From a virus, in IMG/VR virus record IMGVR_UViG_3300040958_000044, positions 1 to 31,255 of that record: a stretch of DNA of 31,255 bases. One strand, written 5' to 3'. Numbering within the stretch: position 1 is the stretch's first letter; every line of letters begins with the position of its first letter. The notes beneath the pieces are model-generated. The model was not told where the DNA came from and ran no database searches. It worked only from the letters and a program-made list of their open reading frames with translations. The translations under genes were made by a program, and so were the position numbers. Below, piece after piece: positions 6,914 through 12,635 of this stretch.

Positions 6914-6947
6914 ATCGGAAGGCTGATCGTGCCAGCCGTCCGATTTT
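6914..6947. terminator. Terminator-like hairpin, possibly bidirectional
   Basis: ATCGGAAGGCTG (6914-6925) pairs with CAGCCGTCCGAT (6933-6944) with one mismatch over a 7-nt loop. A TTTT follows on the plus strand and a CTTTAA tract on the minus strand. It would end the repressor transcript before it enters the leftward promoter. Confidence 0.5.
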
Positions 6948-7060
6948 GGGTTTGTTGAATATGCACTAAGCCCAGCCCGCGATTCTATAGGTGATTAGAT
7001 GGGCGATGCTGTATCTCGTACCTGTCTCAGTGATGCCTGCGGAGCCTGTCACGGAAGCCG

Positions 7061-7234
7061 CTATCTCAAGACAGCAAGGGTTTTTCGCATGCCTATTCTT
7101 GCTGAGTTAAAAAGTTTCCGACCCTCGTATTGACCGTCGAGTAGGCGTGCGGATAGCGTGAACGGATAGAGAACGCGGGGTAATTTTATGTGGTCTGGAT
7201 TAATGTATTGGGCGGGTGCCAAGCTCCGACGCAT
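7061..7234 (-). CDS. Doubtful small gene after the repressor (57 aa)
   Basis: 57 residues starting MRRSLAPAQYINPDHIKLP, very basic. The ATG at 7234 has GAGG 9 nt upstream and follows the repressor stop by 11 nt; an in-frame TTG overlaps that stop. No family, no clear fold. It may be a real cotranscribed gene or simply open sequence in a spacer. Confidence 0.28.
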   Translation of the reverse strand: MRRSLAPAQYINPDHIKLPRVLYPFTLSARLLDGQYEGRKLFNSARIGMRKTLAVLR

Positions 7235-7245
7235 CGGTGTGGACC

Positions 7246-7578
7246 TCAACTTTGCACTCGATCCGTTTCACTTTCTAAAGACAAAAGTGCTTGAAATAGT
7301 TGATCCTGGACGTCGCCGGGGAGCTGGGCGAAGTCGCCGTTGATCATGAAGTTGAGGTCGATACGATATTCCCTGTGCAGAAAGAGCAGCACCGACCTGT
7401 TGGGGTAGGCCATGCCCTTTTCAGCATTGCTCACTGCCGCCTTTTTGACGCCTCCGGCTTTCCCCAAGCCGTCTTGACTGAGGCCGGTTACTAACCGCGC
7501 AGCGCGAAGCCGGAGTGCGGCCGCATCTTTGTCGGCTTCTCCGAGACGAGAAAGGCGTTTCTTTTCATCGTATTCCAT
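7246..7578 (-). CDS. XRE-family phage repressor, compact type (110 aa)
   Basis: Predicted lysogeny repressor. After a charged leader (MEYDEKKRLSRL) comes a helix-turn-helix of the Cro/CI class: RLRAARLVTGLSQDGLGKAG, then VKKAAVSNAEKG, then YPNRSVLLFLHREYRIDLNF (about 23-82), with INGD at the domain end. The C-terminus is only about 25 residues, so there is no LexA-like autoproteolysis domain and induction is not by RecA-driven self-cleavage of this protein. Divergent to the Cro-like gene, with two of the four operators in between, it is the best candidate to bind them. The start at 7578 avoids placing the gene inside an operator; it has no strong ribosome site, so the start is uncertain. Confidence 0.82.
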   Translation of the reverse strand: MEYDEKKRLSRLGEADKDAAALRLRAARLVTGLSQDGLGKAGGVKKAAVSNAEKGMAYPNRSVLLFLHREYRIDLNFMINGDFAQLPGDVQDQLFQALLSLESETDRVQS

Positions 7579-7597
7579 GGGGAGATTCTGCCCCAAG

Positions 7598-7614
7598 GTA
7601 CACGCAAAGTGAAC
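7598..7614. promoter_or_regulatory. Repressor operator, rightward site 2
   Basis: GTACA, 7-bp spacer CGCAAAG, TGAAC. It lies 20-36 nt before the repressor start and probably overlaps the repressor's own promoter, which I cannot place. Its centre is 41 bp from that of the neighbouring site, about four helical turns. Confidence 0.62.
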
Positions 7615-7632
7615 GTTTCTATTTTCTAACTC

Positions 7633-7661
7633 TTGCGGGTACATGTAATATGTACTATCGC
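7633..7661 (+). promoter_or_regulatory. Candidate rightward early promoter
   Basis: TTGCGG (7633-7638), then a 17-bp spacer that is exactly the operator 7639-7655, then TATCGC (7656-7661). Both boxes keep only the first three consensus bases. The layout matches that of the leftward promoter. A transcript starting 6-7 nt after the -10 would begin at or next to the ATG at 7668, giving a leaderless message. Confidence 0.45.
7639..7655. promoter_or_regulatory. Repressor operator, rightward site 1
   Basis: Perfect half-sites GTACA and TGTAC with a 7-bp spacer TGTAATA. It fills the space between the -35-like and -10-like boxes of the rightward promoter. Confidence 0.68.
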
Positions 7662-7667
7662 TGAAGC

Positions 7668-7895
7668 ATGAGTGAAGTTTCAGCCATCTGTGATGCCCTC
7701 GGGCGCAAAGAAATGGGCCAGCGCCTCGGCGTGAGCAAGGCTGCTGTTGCGAACGCGGTATCGGACGGGAGATTTCCGTCCCGTTGGTATAAGGTGATCT
7801 CCCGGATGTGCGCTGATCAAGGCGTTGGCTGCCCTCTCAGCGCCTTCAATTTTGCGGATGAGAACATCTCCGCGCCCAGCGAGGACGCCGCCTGA
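7668..7895 (+). CDS. Cro-like HTH regulator (75 aa)
   Basis: 75 residues. The region CDALGRKEMGQRLGVSKAAV followed by NAVSDGRFPSRWYKVISRMC has the spacing of a Cro-type helix-turn-helix, with the FPSRWY segment frequent in short phage regulators of alphaproteobacteria. Divergent from the repressor and first on the rightward transcript, so by position it plays the Cro role, shutting down repressor synthesis in the lytic path. No ribosome site precedes the ATG, consistent with leaderless translation. The 76 nt after it hold no gene. Confidence 0.75.
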   Translation: MSEVSAICDALGRKEMGQRLGVSKAAVANAVSDGRFPSRWYKVISRMCADQGVGCPLSAFNFADENISAPSEDAA

Positions 7896-7971
7896 TGTCG
7901 CGCCCCTACCTCTCTTCTTGTCGAAATTCCCTGTCATGCGCTGAACCTGCTTTGGCCACTGCATCAAAACC

Positions 7972-8430
7972 ATGGAAACAAACATGAAGATTTCCAGCCA
8001 AGCCCTTTCCGATAAGATCGACGCGGCACTTCGTCTGCGGGTAGGCCACGGCAAGACCTATTCGTTTGAGGCCTTGGAAGAGGTCACAGGCATCAAGGCT
8101 CGGACCCTTCGCAGCTATGAAGAGGGTGTGACGCCGACCGCCGCTGGCCTTGTGTCGCTTTTCGCCGCGCTTGGGCCGGGGTTCACTTCCGACATTTTGG
8201 GCATGGTGGGACAATCAGCCCGGAAGGGTGAGGGTTGCCAGCCTGAGCATATGCCTACGCTTTGCGCCGCGACCGCCTTTTCGTCGCTTTTGGCGGAGGC
8301 GCTGACTGATGGCCACGTCGATCATCGCGAAGCTGCCGTGCTGCGCCCGATCGCGGTGGAACTGATGGAGTTGCTGACACCGATTGCCGGCGGGAAGCCG
8401 GCTGCTGTGCGGATTGGCGGTGCGGCGTGA
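7972..8430 (+). CDS. HTH phage regulator, CII-like position (152 aa)
   Basis: 152 residues. The N-terminal segment ALSDKIDAALRLRVGHGKTY, then SFEALEEVTGIKARTLRSYE (about 10-50), is a helix-turn-helix in which EEVTGIKARTLRSYE is the recognition part, followed by TPTAAGLVSLFAALGPGFT. The C-terminal half (LLAEALTDGHVDHREAAVL) is helical. Second on the rightward early transcript, where many phages carry a CII-like activator; that role is inference from position only. ATG at 7984 has GGAA closer to the ideal distance, so the protein may start four residues later. Confidence 0.7.
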   Translation: METNMKISSQALSDKIDAALRLRVGHGKTYSFEALEEVTGIKARTLRSYEEGVTPTAAGLVSLFAALGPGFTSDILGMVGQSARKGEGCQPEHMPTLCAATAFSSLLAEALTDGHVDHREAAVLRPIAVELMELLTPIAGGKPAAVRIGGAA

Positions 8431-8684
8431 ATAGCTCAGCAGGTTCGACTTCTCCCTTTCGTCATCCGCAGGCTCCGGAGGGACATCGTTGCGATCCGCC
8501 CTCTGTCGAGCCGCGGTTTCGGGGTGGTGCGCAGCGTCTGGGGATGCGCGCCGCCCCGTCCAATTTGCGTGGTAGGGCGTTTCATGCGCTTTTCCTCACC
8601 GATGGGGCGCGGTGCCGCGCAAAGCCCCGCTCGGCGTCGGGCCTGCCTGTGGTGCGGCGTCGGGGTCTACTCCCTGTTGAGCTA
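8431..8684 (+). other. Stretch without a confident gene
   Basis: Between the stop at 8430 and the terminator at 8685 no confident gene is seen. A GTG at 8427 opens a long plus-strand frame to 10043, but it is judged a shadow. One short frame at 8584-8685 is listed separately with low confidence. Confidence 0.4.
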
Positions 8685-8685
8685 A
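8584..8685 (+). CDS. Possible tiny Arg/Cys peptide (33 aa)
   Basis: A 33-codon frame starting MRFSSPMGRGAAQSPARRR, with a CxxC (CLWCG) near residue 22 that could bind metal. AGGG lies 7 nt before the ATG. Its stop ends at the first base of the terminator stem at 8685, the expected spacing for the last gene of an operon. No homologue recognised; low confidence because of its size. Confidence 0.25.
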   Translation: MRFSSPMGRGAAQSPARRRACLWCGVGVYSLLS

Positions 8686-8720
8686 GGCGCGCGGCTGGCA
8701 TAGGCTGCGCGCCTCTTTTT
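8685..8720 (+). terminator. Strong rho-independent terminator of the rightward early transcript
   Basis: Perfect 8-bp stem AGGCGCGC (8685-8692) / GCGCGCCT (8707-8714), 14-nt loop, then CTTTTT. It ends the regulator operon starting at 7668 and separates it from the oppositely oriented cassette at 8727-9722. The minus strand lacks a T run. Confidence 0.75.
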
Positions 8721-8726
8721 CCCAGT

Positions 8727-8984
8727 TCAGCACGTGAGGCGGCGGACTGCCTCGTTTTTAGCATCGGGATGCACCTCACCGGAGAGAACTTCCCCAATTC
8801 GGTAAGAACAAGCGCCCATGTAATGTTGGATGACAACGTAATCTTCGCATTGCAACCGCATGATCCAAATGGTTACAGCATCATCGAAAGTGAAGGATTT
8901 GCGTCGAATGGCGTAAGGGTTCAGAAGGACGCCCGTCATCGGGTGCCTGCCGTCCGGTCCAATAGACCGGTAAGAGATAGTCAT
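8727..8984 (-). CDS. Small HTH-like protein, paralogue A (85 aa)
   Basis: 85 residues; AGGA lies 7 nt before the ATG. From residue 16 (MTGVLLN) to the end it aligns without gaps to the protein at 9489-9722: 30 of 70 positions identical by hand count, including RK-T-D-AVT and R-GEV-G-V-P-A. The pattern of a helix (FDDAVTIWIMRLQ), a second helix and RIGEVLSGEVHP resembles small alphaproteobacterial proteins with a helix-turn-helix of the type xxRxxEVxxGxxxP. DNA binding is inferred. It is last in a minus-strand cassette that ends next to the terminator of the rightward transcript. Confidence 0.68.
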   Translation of the reverse strand: MTISYRSIGPDGRHPMTGVLLNPYAIRRKSFTFDDAVTIWIMRLQCEDYVVIQHYMGACSYRIGEVLSGEVHPDAKNEAVRRLTC

Positions 8985-9203
8985 GGGAGGTTCCTTTTCC
9001 TGACTATGGCGATCAATCGGCGTTCTCTCAGTGTGCCGATGATCGCAGTGTGTCGCGCATTTAAGCGGCGCGGTAACGCTAGTCGGGGTGGCGATTCGCA
9101 CTCGCTGCCCCGGCGTACCTATCTAAATCCTACATGCCCGCCTGATCGGTCAATGCATCAACCGCTAGGCTGCCTTCTTACGGCCGTGAGGCTGTGGCAA
9201 GTT

Positions 9204-9404
9204 TCAGAGCATCTTGATCGCGTCCGCCAAAGCAGCCTTCACAGCTTGCCTCGACTTAGCCAGGAACTCTTTGCGGCTTGGCTCCTCGATCATAGAAATA
9301 TGCACATTCACGATGATCTGAGAGTTCGTTTCAGAGTCGTGCAGGACCAGCGACGCGGTTCCTTTATCCGGTCGGATCATTTCGTTGGTTACTTCAAACC
9401 CCAT
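9204..9404 (-). CDS. Small protein between the two paralogues, function unknown (66 aa)
   Basis: 66 residues starting MGFEVTNEMIRPDKG; AGGAG lies 8 nt before the ATG. The first half alternates polar and hydrophobic residues (TASLVLHDSETNSQIIVNVH), suggesting a beta sheet; the C-terminal half (RKEFLAKSRQAVKAALADAI) is an amphipathic helix. No family recognised. The 219 nt to paralogue A hold no gene I can support. Confidence 0.6.
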   Translation of the reverse strand: MGFEVTNEMIRPDKGTASLVLHDSETNSQIIVNVHISMIEEPSRKEFLAKSRQAVKAALADAIKML

Positions 9405-9439
9405 GGCTCGATCTCCTCCCGTCAAACGCTAAAGAGGTC

Positions 9440-9479
9440 GGCGGTTCCTCCCGGCAGCTCTTCCGGCTGCTATACCGCC
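9440..9479. repeat. Nested inverted repeat between small genes
   Basis: Outer arms GGCGGT (9440-9445) and ACCGCC (9474-9479), inner arms GCAGC (9454-9458) and GCTGC (9466-9470). It lies in the 84 nt between the stop of paralogue B and the next start in the minus-strand cassette. It could attenuate or stabilise the cassette message; no T run follows on either strand. Confidence 0.45.
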
Positions 9480-9488
9480 GCCACAATT

Positions 9489-9722
9489 TTAGCTCGTCAG
9501 CTTCTTAAGTGCGAGCATCGCTGCTTCGGGGAACACATCTCCTCGAAACACTTCACCAACGCGGTTTGCGTTGGTGCCCAGCCGTTGAACGACATCCGTA
9601 AAGGTTTCGCCTTGCTGGCGCAAAATATGGGCGGTTACCGCCTCATCAAGCGTCAGTTGCTTTCGCTTAATCGAAATGTCATTGAGCGCTACACCAGTCA
9701 TATGGTGTTCGTAGGTTGCCAT
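9489..9722 (-). CDS. Small HTH-like protein, paralogue B (77 aa)
   Basis: 77 residues; AAGGAG lies 8 nt before the ATG. From residue 8 (MTGVALN) it aligns without gaps to paralogue A at 8727-8984. The helix LDEAVTAHILRQQGE, then FTDVVQRLGTNANRVGEVFR, then GDVFPEAA fits a small helix-turn-helix in which NRVGEV is the recognition segment. It is first in the minus-strand cassette and faces the palindromic spacer at 9752-9917, so it may bind there; that is inference. Confidence 0.7.
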   Translation of the reverse strand: MATYEHHMTGVALNDISIKRKQLTLDEAVTAHILRQQGETFTDVVQRLGTNANRVGEVFRGDVFPEAAMLALKKLTS

Positions 9723-9751
9723 AGGGATAGCTCCTTCTTTGGCAATGTGGT

Positions 9752-9776
9752 CCGGCGTTTTTTGAGATGCCGCCGG
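9752..9776. repeat. Inverted repeat 1 of the divergent spacer
   Basis: CCGGCG (9752-9757) and CGCCGG (9771-9776), 13-nt loop rich in T. It starts 30 nt upstream of paralogue B. Confidence 0.5.
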
Positions 9777-9812
9777 GCCTGGTTTGCCGCAATTACAGCT
9801 GCGGTTGAACTG

Positions 9813-9845
9813 CCCGAGTCGAAGAGTAGTGATCTTCGACTCGGG
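9813..9845. repeat. Perfect 13-bp inverted repeat
   Basis: Arms CCCGAGTCGAAGA (9813-9825) and TCTTCGACTCGGG (9833-9845) around a 7-nt loop. No T run follows at once on either strand, so an operator or a bidirectional structural terminator are both possible. Confidence 0.65.
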
Positions 9846-9878
9846 ACCTTACTTTACGGCAGGCCCAGTACCTTACAT

Positions 9879-9917
9879 CAAGGCTTTTCTAGGGCAAAAA
9901 GCGCAATAAAAGCCTTG
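9879..9917. repeat. Perfect 10-bp inverted repeat with 19-nt loop
   Basis: Arms CAAGGCTTTT (9879-9888) and AAAAGCCTTG (9908-9917). The A/T-rich inner ends distinguish it from a GC-stem terminator. It lies just upstream of the candidate rightward promoter. Confidence 0.55.
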
Positions 9918-9933
9918 CCCAATACAACATGTT

Positions 9934-9962
9934 TTGTCGTACGGGGTGATTCTCTCTACTTA
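9934..9962 (+). promoter_or_regulatory. Weak candidate promoter for the replication operon
   Basis: TTGTCG (9934-9939), 17-bp spacer, TACTTA (9957-9962), placed 80 nt before the ASCH-like gene and right after the 9879-9917 palindrome. The -35 is fair, the -10 poor. Confidence 0.28.
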
Positions 9963-10042
9963 TTGTGGTTGGGCCTAGGCTGCCGAAGGGTGGGAACAGC
10001 TTGGAGGCCCAAAGGTATCACCTCCTTGGTGGAGGCCGCCTG

Positions 10043-10507
10043 ATGGTAGCTTATAACTTCCGGCCAGAGGACGCCCGCGCGATCATCTTTGGCATCAAAG
10101 CCAGCGTGATCAAACCCCATGGCAAGCGGCCTCATGTGGCGGTTGGCGGCACTGTCCATGCGTTTTGCGGCGCTGTGCCGCCACTCTGGATGAAATCGCC
10201 GGAGTGCCATCGCCTGATCGTCGCCCCCTGCAGCCGTTCCGAAGAAATCGTCATCGAGGCCGACAAGGTAACGCTCGGCAACGCCGTGATGGTCACGCCG
10301 GAATGGTTTGAGACACTCGCGCGGAATGAAGGCTTCAGCGACTTCGGTTCGCTGCAGGTCCATTACGACCGCCTCTATGGATTGCCTTTCCGGGGCCAAT
10401 ACATCCGCTGGCGGCCAGACAGGGCTGAGTTCCGCGCTCAGTGGCCGCTGATCGTCAAGCCGCCCGGTTCAACCGACAGCACAGATCAGGCGGCGCAGCC
10501 CCCGTAA
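10043..10507 (+). CDS. ASCH-like (PUA-fold) phage protein (154 aa)
   Basis: 154 residues; GGAGG lies 7 nt before the ATG at 10043. The order of features fits ASCH-type RNA-binding folds seen in phages: an opening NFRPEDARAIIFGIKASVIK (large pocket, K in the I-x-G-x-K position), a gly-rich beta turn VAVGGTVHAFCG, a central strand EEIVIEADKVTLG, the motif MVTPEWFETLARNEGFSDF that corresponds to the usual DGF segment, and a closing strand GQYIRW. Such proteins are thought to bind RNA or modified nucleotides; the role in phage is unknown. First gene of the early plus-strand replication unit. Confidence 0.68.
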   Translation: MVAYNFRPEDARAIIFGIKASVIKPHGKRPHVAVGGTVHAFCGAVPPLWMKSPECHRLIVAPCSRSEEIVIEADKVTLGNAVMVTPEWFETLARNEGFSDFGSLQVHYDRLYGLPFRGQYIRWRPDRAEFRAQWPLIVKPPGSTDSTDQAAQPP

Positions 10508-10580
10508 GAGGGGCGCGCCACCCTGCGAACCAATCGAAATAGCTCGGCAAGCGGTAGTGCTGGCCAGCGAGTAAGGCATA

Positions 10581-10601
10581 GGCACGGCGTTTCGTCGTGC
10601 C
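10581..10601 (+). repeat. Hairpin in the leader of the replication gene
   Basis: GGCACG (10581-10586) and CGTGCC (10596-10601) around a 9-nt loop, 25 nt before the GTG start of the initiator. It could modulate its translation; there is no T run. Confidence 0.35.
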
Positions 10602-10626
10602 AACAGGCATGTGAGGACGGAACCCC

Positions 10627-11310
10627 GTGGACCCAAGGCGCAAATACGATATCGAGCCATCTCCATTCGAGGGCGAACTTCGCGTTATTGCGCCGGAAGA
10701 GTGGCGCCAGCAGCGATGGGGCTGGATGGAGAGCGTCCGCCGCGACAGCAGCCTGAGCCCTATGGCTCGGCTTGTCGCCGACACGTTGGTGCTGGAGTTT
10801 GCCAACCGCGAAACCCACCGGTGCGATCCGTCCCGGCGTCAGCTGGCTGACATTCACGGCTGTTCGGATGACACGATCAAGCGGGTGATCAAGGAACTGG
10901 TCGACGCGGAATGGATCGTCGTTCTTGCGGGCGTCGGCCGGGGTCGAAGCACGCAATATGGCTTCCTCACGCGGGCCAAGATCGTGCAGCTAAAAGGGGG
11001 CAAAAATGCCCCTCTAAAAGGGGGTAGGAATGCCCCCTTTCCTGTCTCCCAAAAGGGGGCAGATTTGCACGGAAAAGGGGGCAAATCTGCCTTCGTGCAT
11101 AATATAGATAAACCACAGAAGAACCAAAGGGCGTCGGGGGCCAAGTTTTCGCCAAATCCGATGGTTCAGCGCGAGGCGCAAAATGCCGTCGCCAGATGGC
11201 GCGAAGGTCGGGCTGATGCGCTCGCCGATCTTCAGCCGTGGGTTATCGATCACATCATCGCTGCGAAGCTTCTCACTGATGCCGAACAGGCAGCGGCGGG
11301 ACTGGGCTGA
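10627..11310 (+). CDS. Phage replication initiator with winged-helix domain (227 aa)
   Basis: 227 residues, GTG start (AGGA about 10 nt upstream). Residues 43-115 form a winged helix-turn-helix: MARLVADTLVLEFANRETHR, CDPSRRQLADIHGCSDDTIK, then RVIKELVDAEWIVVLAG and the wing GRGRSTQYGF. This is typical of O-like phage initiators. Residues 120-156 are a low-complexity linker with the repeated motif KGG(K/R)NAP, encoded by iteron-like DNA (10992-11091), the same layout as lambda O with its origin inside the gene. The C-terminus (about 170-227) is helical and probably contacts the next replication protein or helicase. Function is inferred from domain, linker and position. Confidence 0.75.
   Translation: MDPRRKYDIEPSPFEGELRVIAPEEWRQQRWGWMESVRRDSSLSPMARLVADTLVLEFANRETHRCDPSRRQLADIHGCSDDTIKRVIKELVDAEWIVVLAGVGRGRSTQYGFLTRAKIVQLKGGKNAPLKGGRNAPFPVSQKGADLHGKGGKSAFVHNIDKPQKNQRASGAKFSPNPMVQREAQNAVARWREGRADALADLQPWVIDHIIAAKLLTDAEQAAAGLG
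10992..11130 (+). other. Candidate phage replication origin (iterons plus AT-rich stretch)
   Basis: Four direct copies of AAAAGGGGG start at 10992, 11016, 11051 and 11073. Several carry their own dyad: GGGGC-N6-GCCCC in the first, AAAGGGGG-N8-CCCCCTTT in the second. The third and fourth are joined by an 11-bp inverted repeat, GGCAGATTTGC (11058-11068) / GCAAATCTGCC (11081-11091). A markedly A-rich stretch follows (11098-11130), a possible unwinding element. Iterons with internal dyads followed by AT-rich DNA, inside the initiator gene, match the lambda-type origin. Confidence 0.58.
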
Positions 11311-11329
11311 GAAAAGGGGAATGGGGCAA

Positions 11330-11941
11330 ATGGATCAGATCACAACCACCGACAGCGCGCAGGAAACCGCTGCGCCGCAGGAAACCAACCGGGCCCGGGT
11401 GCGCAGGCTCTTCATCGATCCTTTGGTCAAGGATGGGATGCGGTTCAAGCATCACACCTCGGCTGATGACCAGCGGCGCAAGCTCGATCAGATGGCGGAT
11501 GATCTCGGGTATCTCTCCGACGAGTCCCTGCGGGTGCTGGCGGCCTGCATGCGCACCAAGGGCGAAGGCACGAACAAGGTCTTCTGGCCCAGCCGGGTCA
11601 GCCTTCTGGGATTTGCTGAGGCGCGAGAGCGCATGCCGTTGCAGGATGTGCCGGGGCTGCGGTCGTGGTTCGTATCGGCAGCGGGTCGCAAGGCAGCAGC
11701 CGTGCCGGGGCGATTGATCGCTGAGTATGCGTTCTGGAAAAGCCACAAGCGCCCGCCGCTCGCCGATCGCGAATGGGCTGGGATCAACGAGCGGGCCGCG
11801 GACTATGCGCGCCGGGTCGAACTGATCGAGGATCGCCAAGCGCGCGGGGTGCTGGTCACTGGTGAAGAGCGGAACTGGCTGCGGCGCTATCACGAAACCG
11901 AGGCCATGCTGCGCGGTTGGCTGGATGAGAAAGGCGCATGA
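11330..11941 (+). CDS. Early phage protein downstream of the initiator, function unknown (203 aa)
   Basis: 203 residues starting MDQITTTDSAQETAA. Predicted almost all helical, with clusters of charge and Trp (RSWFVSAAGRKAAAV, WAGINERAADYARR, LRRYHETEAMLRGW). No nucleotide-binding P-loop is present, so it is not a DnaC-like or DnaB-like ATPase. Position directly after the initiator suggests a replication accessory role such as a helicase-loading partner, but that is only context. The ATG at 11330 suits the AAGGGG site (10 nt); the ATG at 11321 is too close. Confidence 0.65.
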   Translation: MDQITTTDSAQETAAPQETNRARVRRLFIDPLVKDGMRFKHHTSADDQRRKLDQMADDLGYLSDESLRVLAACMRTKGEGTNKVFWPSRVSLLGFAEARERMPLQDVPGLRSWFVSAAGRKAAAVPGRLIAEYAFWKSHKRPPLADREWAGINERAADYARRVELIEDRQARGVLVTGEERNWLRRYHETEAMLRGWLDEKGA

Positions 11942-12597
11942 TGCAGATGGTACCTTTGAAGGCTGAGGCGATGGGCCGCGTTCGCAAGCCGATCTCGATA
12001 CAGCGGCTGTTGGAATGGGCATTCGCCGATGAGTGCGCCTCGATCGATTTCGAGGACGAAGGCACATTGGCGCCGGGCTATGTCCATGTCGGCAACGCTT
12101 ATCGCGTGGCGCAGCGCGGGTTGCTGGGCTGCAAGATCGATGGCGGTGGCCAGTCATATCCTGATCATGATGCTGACATCGTTGCCTCAGCGGTGGCCGT
12201 GCTGCCCGAGGGCTGCGGTGGTCGGCGCATGGCGGTGCAGATCGCCGAGTTGGCGCGGGCGCGTGCTGTGCCGGAAGCCTATGTCGGAGCGGTCACGCGA
12301 TGTGAGCCAATCGGTTGGCGCGAGAACCAGCACGGTCGGCGCGCTGTAACGGAAACGCTCGGACAGGTGGTTGATTGCAGCGGTCGCAAGGTGAAGCGCC
12401 ATGACATTCGGGTGTGTCCGGTGGTGTTCCGGCCCGCTGCGGATCAGATCGCAGCGGCGCGTCGCAATTATTTGCAGTGGTGGTCAGCACTATTAGAGCT
12501 TCGAGTTTGCCTGCAAATTCATAATGATATGTCGCGTTGGGACGTGTCGCATGAGCTGCCAGCACGTACGCCTTGGAAAAAAGTACTTGCCGAATAA
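11938..12597 (+). CDS. Conserved phage protein of unknown function (219 aa), last early gene
   Basis: 219 residues; its start overlaps the preceding stop by 4 nt (ATGATG, either ATG possible). It shows a pattern I recognise from Rhodobacterales prophages: a start PISIQRLLEWAFADECASIDF, a central ADIVASAVAVLPEGCGGRRM, WRENQHGRRAVTE, then IAAARRNYLQWWSALLELR. Such proteins are usually annotated as hypothetical and sit between replication genes and the HNH-terminase block. Its place directly before a strong terminator and the late genes makes a late-gene regulator or antiterminator conceivable; no motif supports this directly. Confidence 0.68.
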   Translation: MMQMVPLKAEAMGRVRKPISIQRLLEWAFADECASIDFEDEGTLAPGYVHVGNAYRVAQRGLLGCKIDGGGQSYPDHDADIVASAVAVLPEGCGGRRMAVQIAELARARAVPEAYVGAVTRCEPIGWRENQHGRRAVTETLGQVVDCSGRKVKRHDIRVCPVVFRPAADQIAAARRNYLQWWSALLELRVCLQIHNDMSRWDVSHELPARTPWKKVLAE

Positions 12598-12635
12598 TTC
12601 TGCCCCCCCTAGACATGGAACAAATACCCCAATCG

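Larger units (their letters stand above)
6738..7060. other. Non-coding spacer between leftward operon promoter and repressor unit
   Basis: No convincing gene is seen. The stretch holds two terminator-like hairpins (separate entries at 6793 and 6914), both placed to stop leftward transcription from the repressor unit. Only very short frames occur, such as a 44-codon plus-strand frame beginning at 6999 that lacks a ribosome site. Confidence 0.5.
9723..10042. other. Divergent regulatory spacer with palindromes
   Basis: Between the minus-strand paralogue B gene and the plus-strand ASCH-like gene lie 320 nt without a convincing gene. They contain three perfect inverted repeats (separate entries) and a candidate plus-strand promoter. 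The stretch is a divergent control region. Confidence 0.55.

Noticed and set aside
6999-7133. 44-codon plus-strand frame with four Cys-containing positions in the repressor spacer
   Set aside because: No ribosome site, no domain and located between terminators; considered chance.
8660-8700. tRNA-like string on the minus strand (TTAGCTCAACAGGGAGT)
   Set aside because: It resembles a D-arm only; no T-arm GGTTCGA or matching acceptor stem can be found at the right distances, and its left part belongs to the terminator stem.
9110-9140. Partial match to the tRNA 3' end (AAATCCTACATGCCCGC) as a second attachment site
   Set aside because: Only a short stretch agrees, the CCA end is missing and it lies in the middle of phage genes; chance similarity is enough.
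8427-10043. A 538-codon plus-strand open frame with a GTG overlapping the stop at 8430
   Set aside because: It crosses a strong plus-strand terminator, three oppositely oriented genes with good ribosome sites, two of which are paralogues, and a palindromic spacer. Its protein is Arg/Ser-rich without domain features, as expected of a shadow frame.
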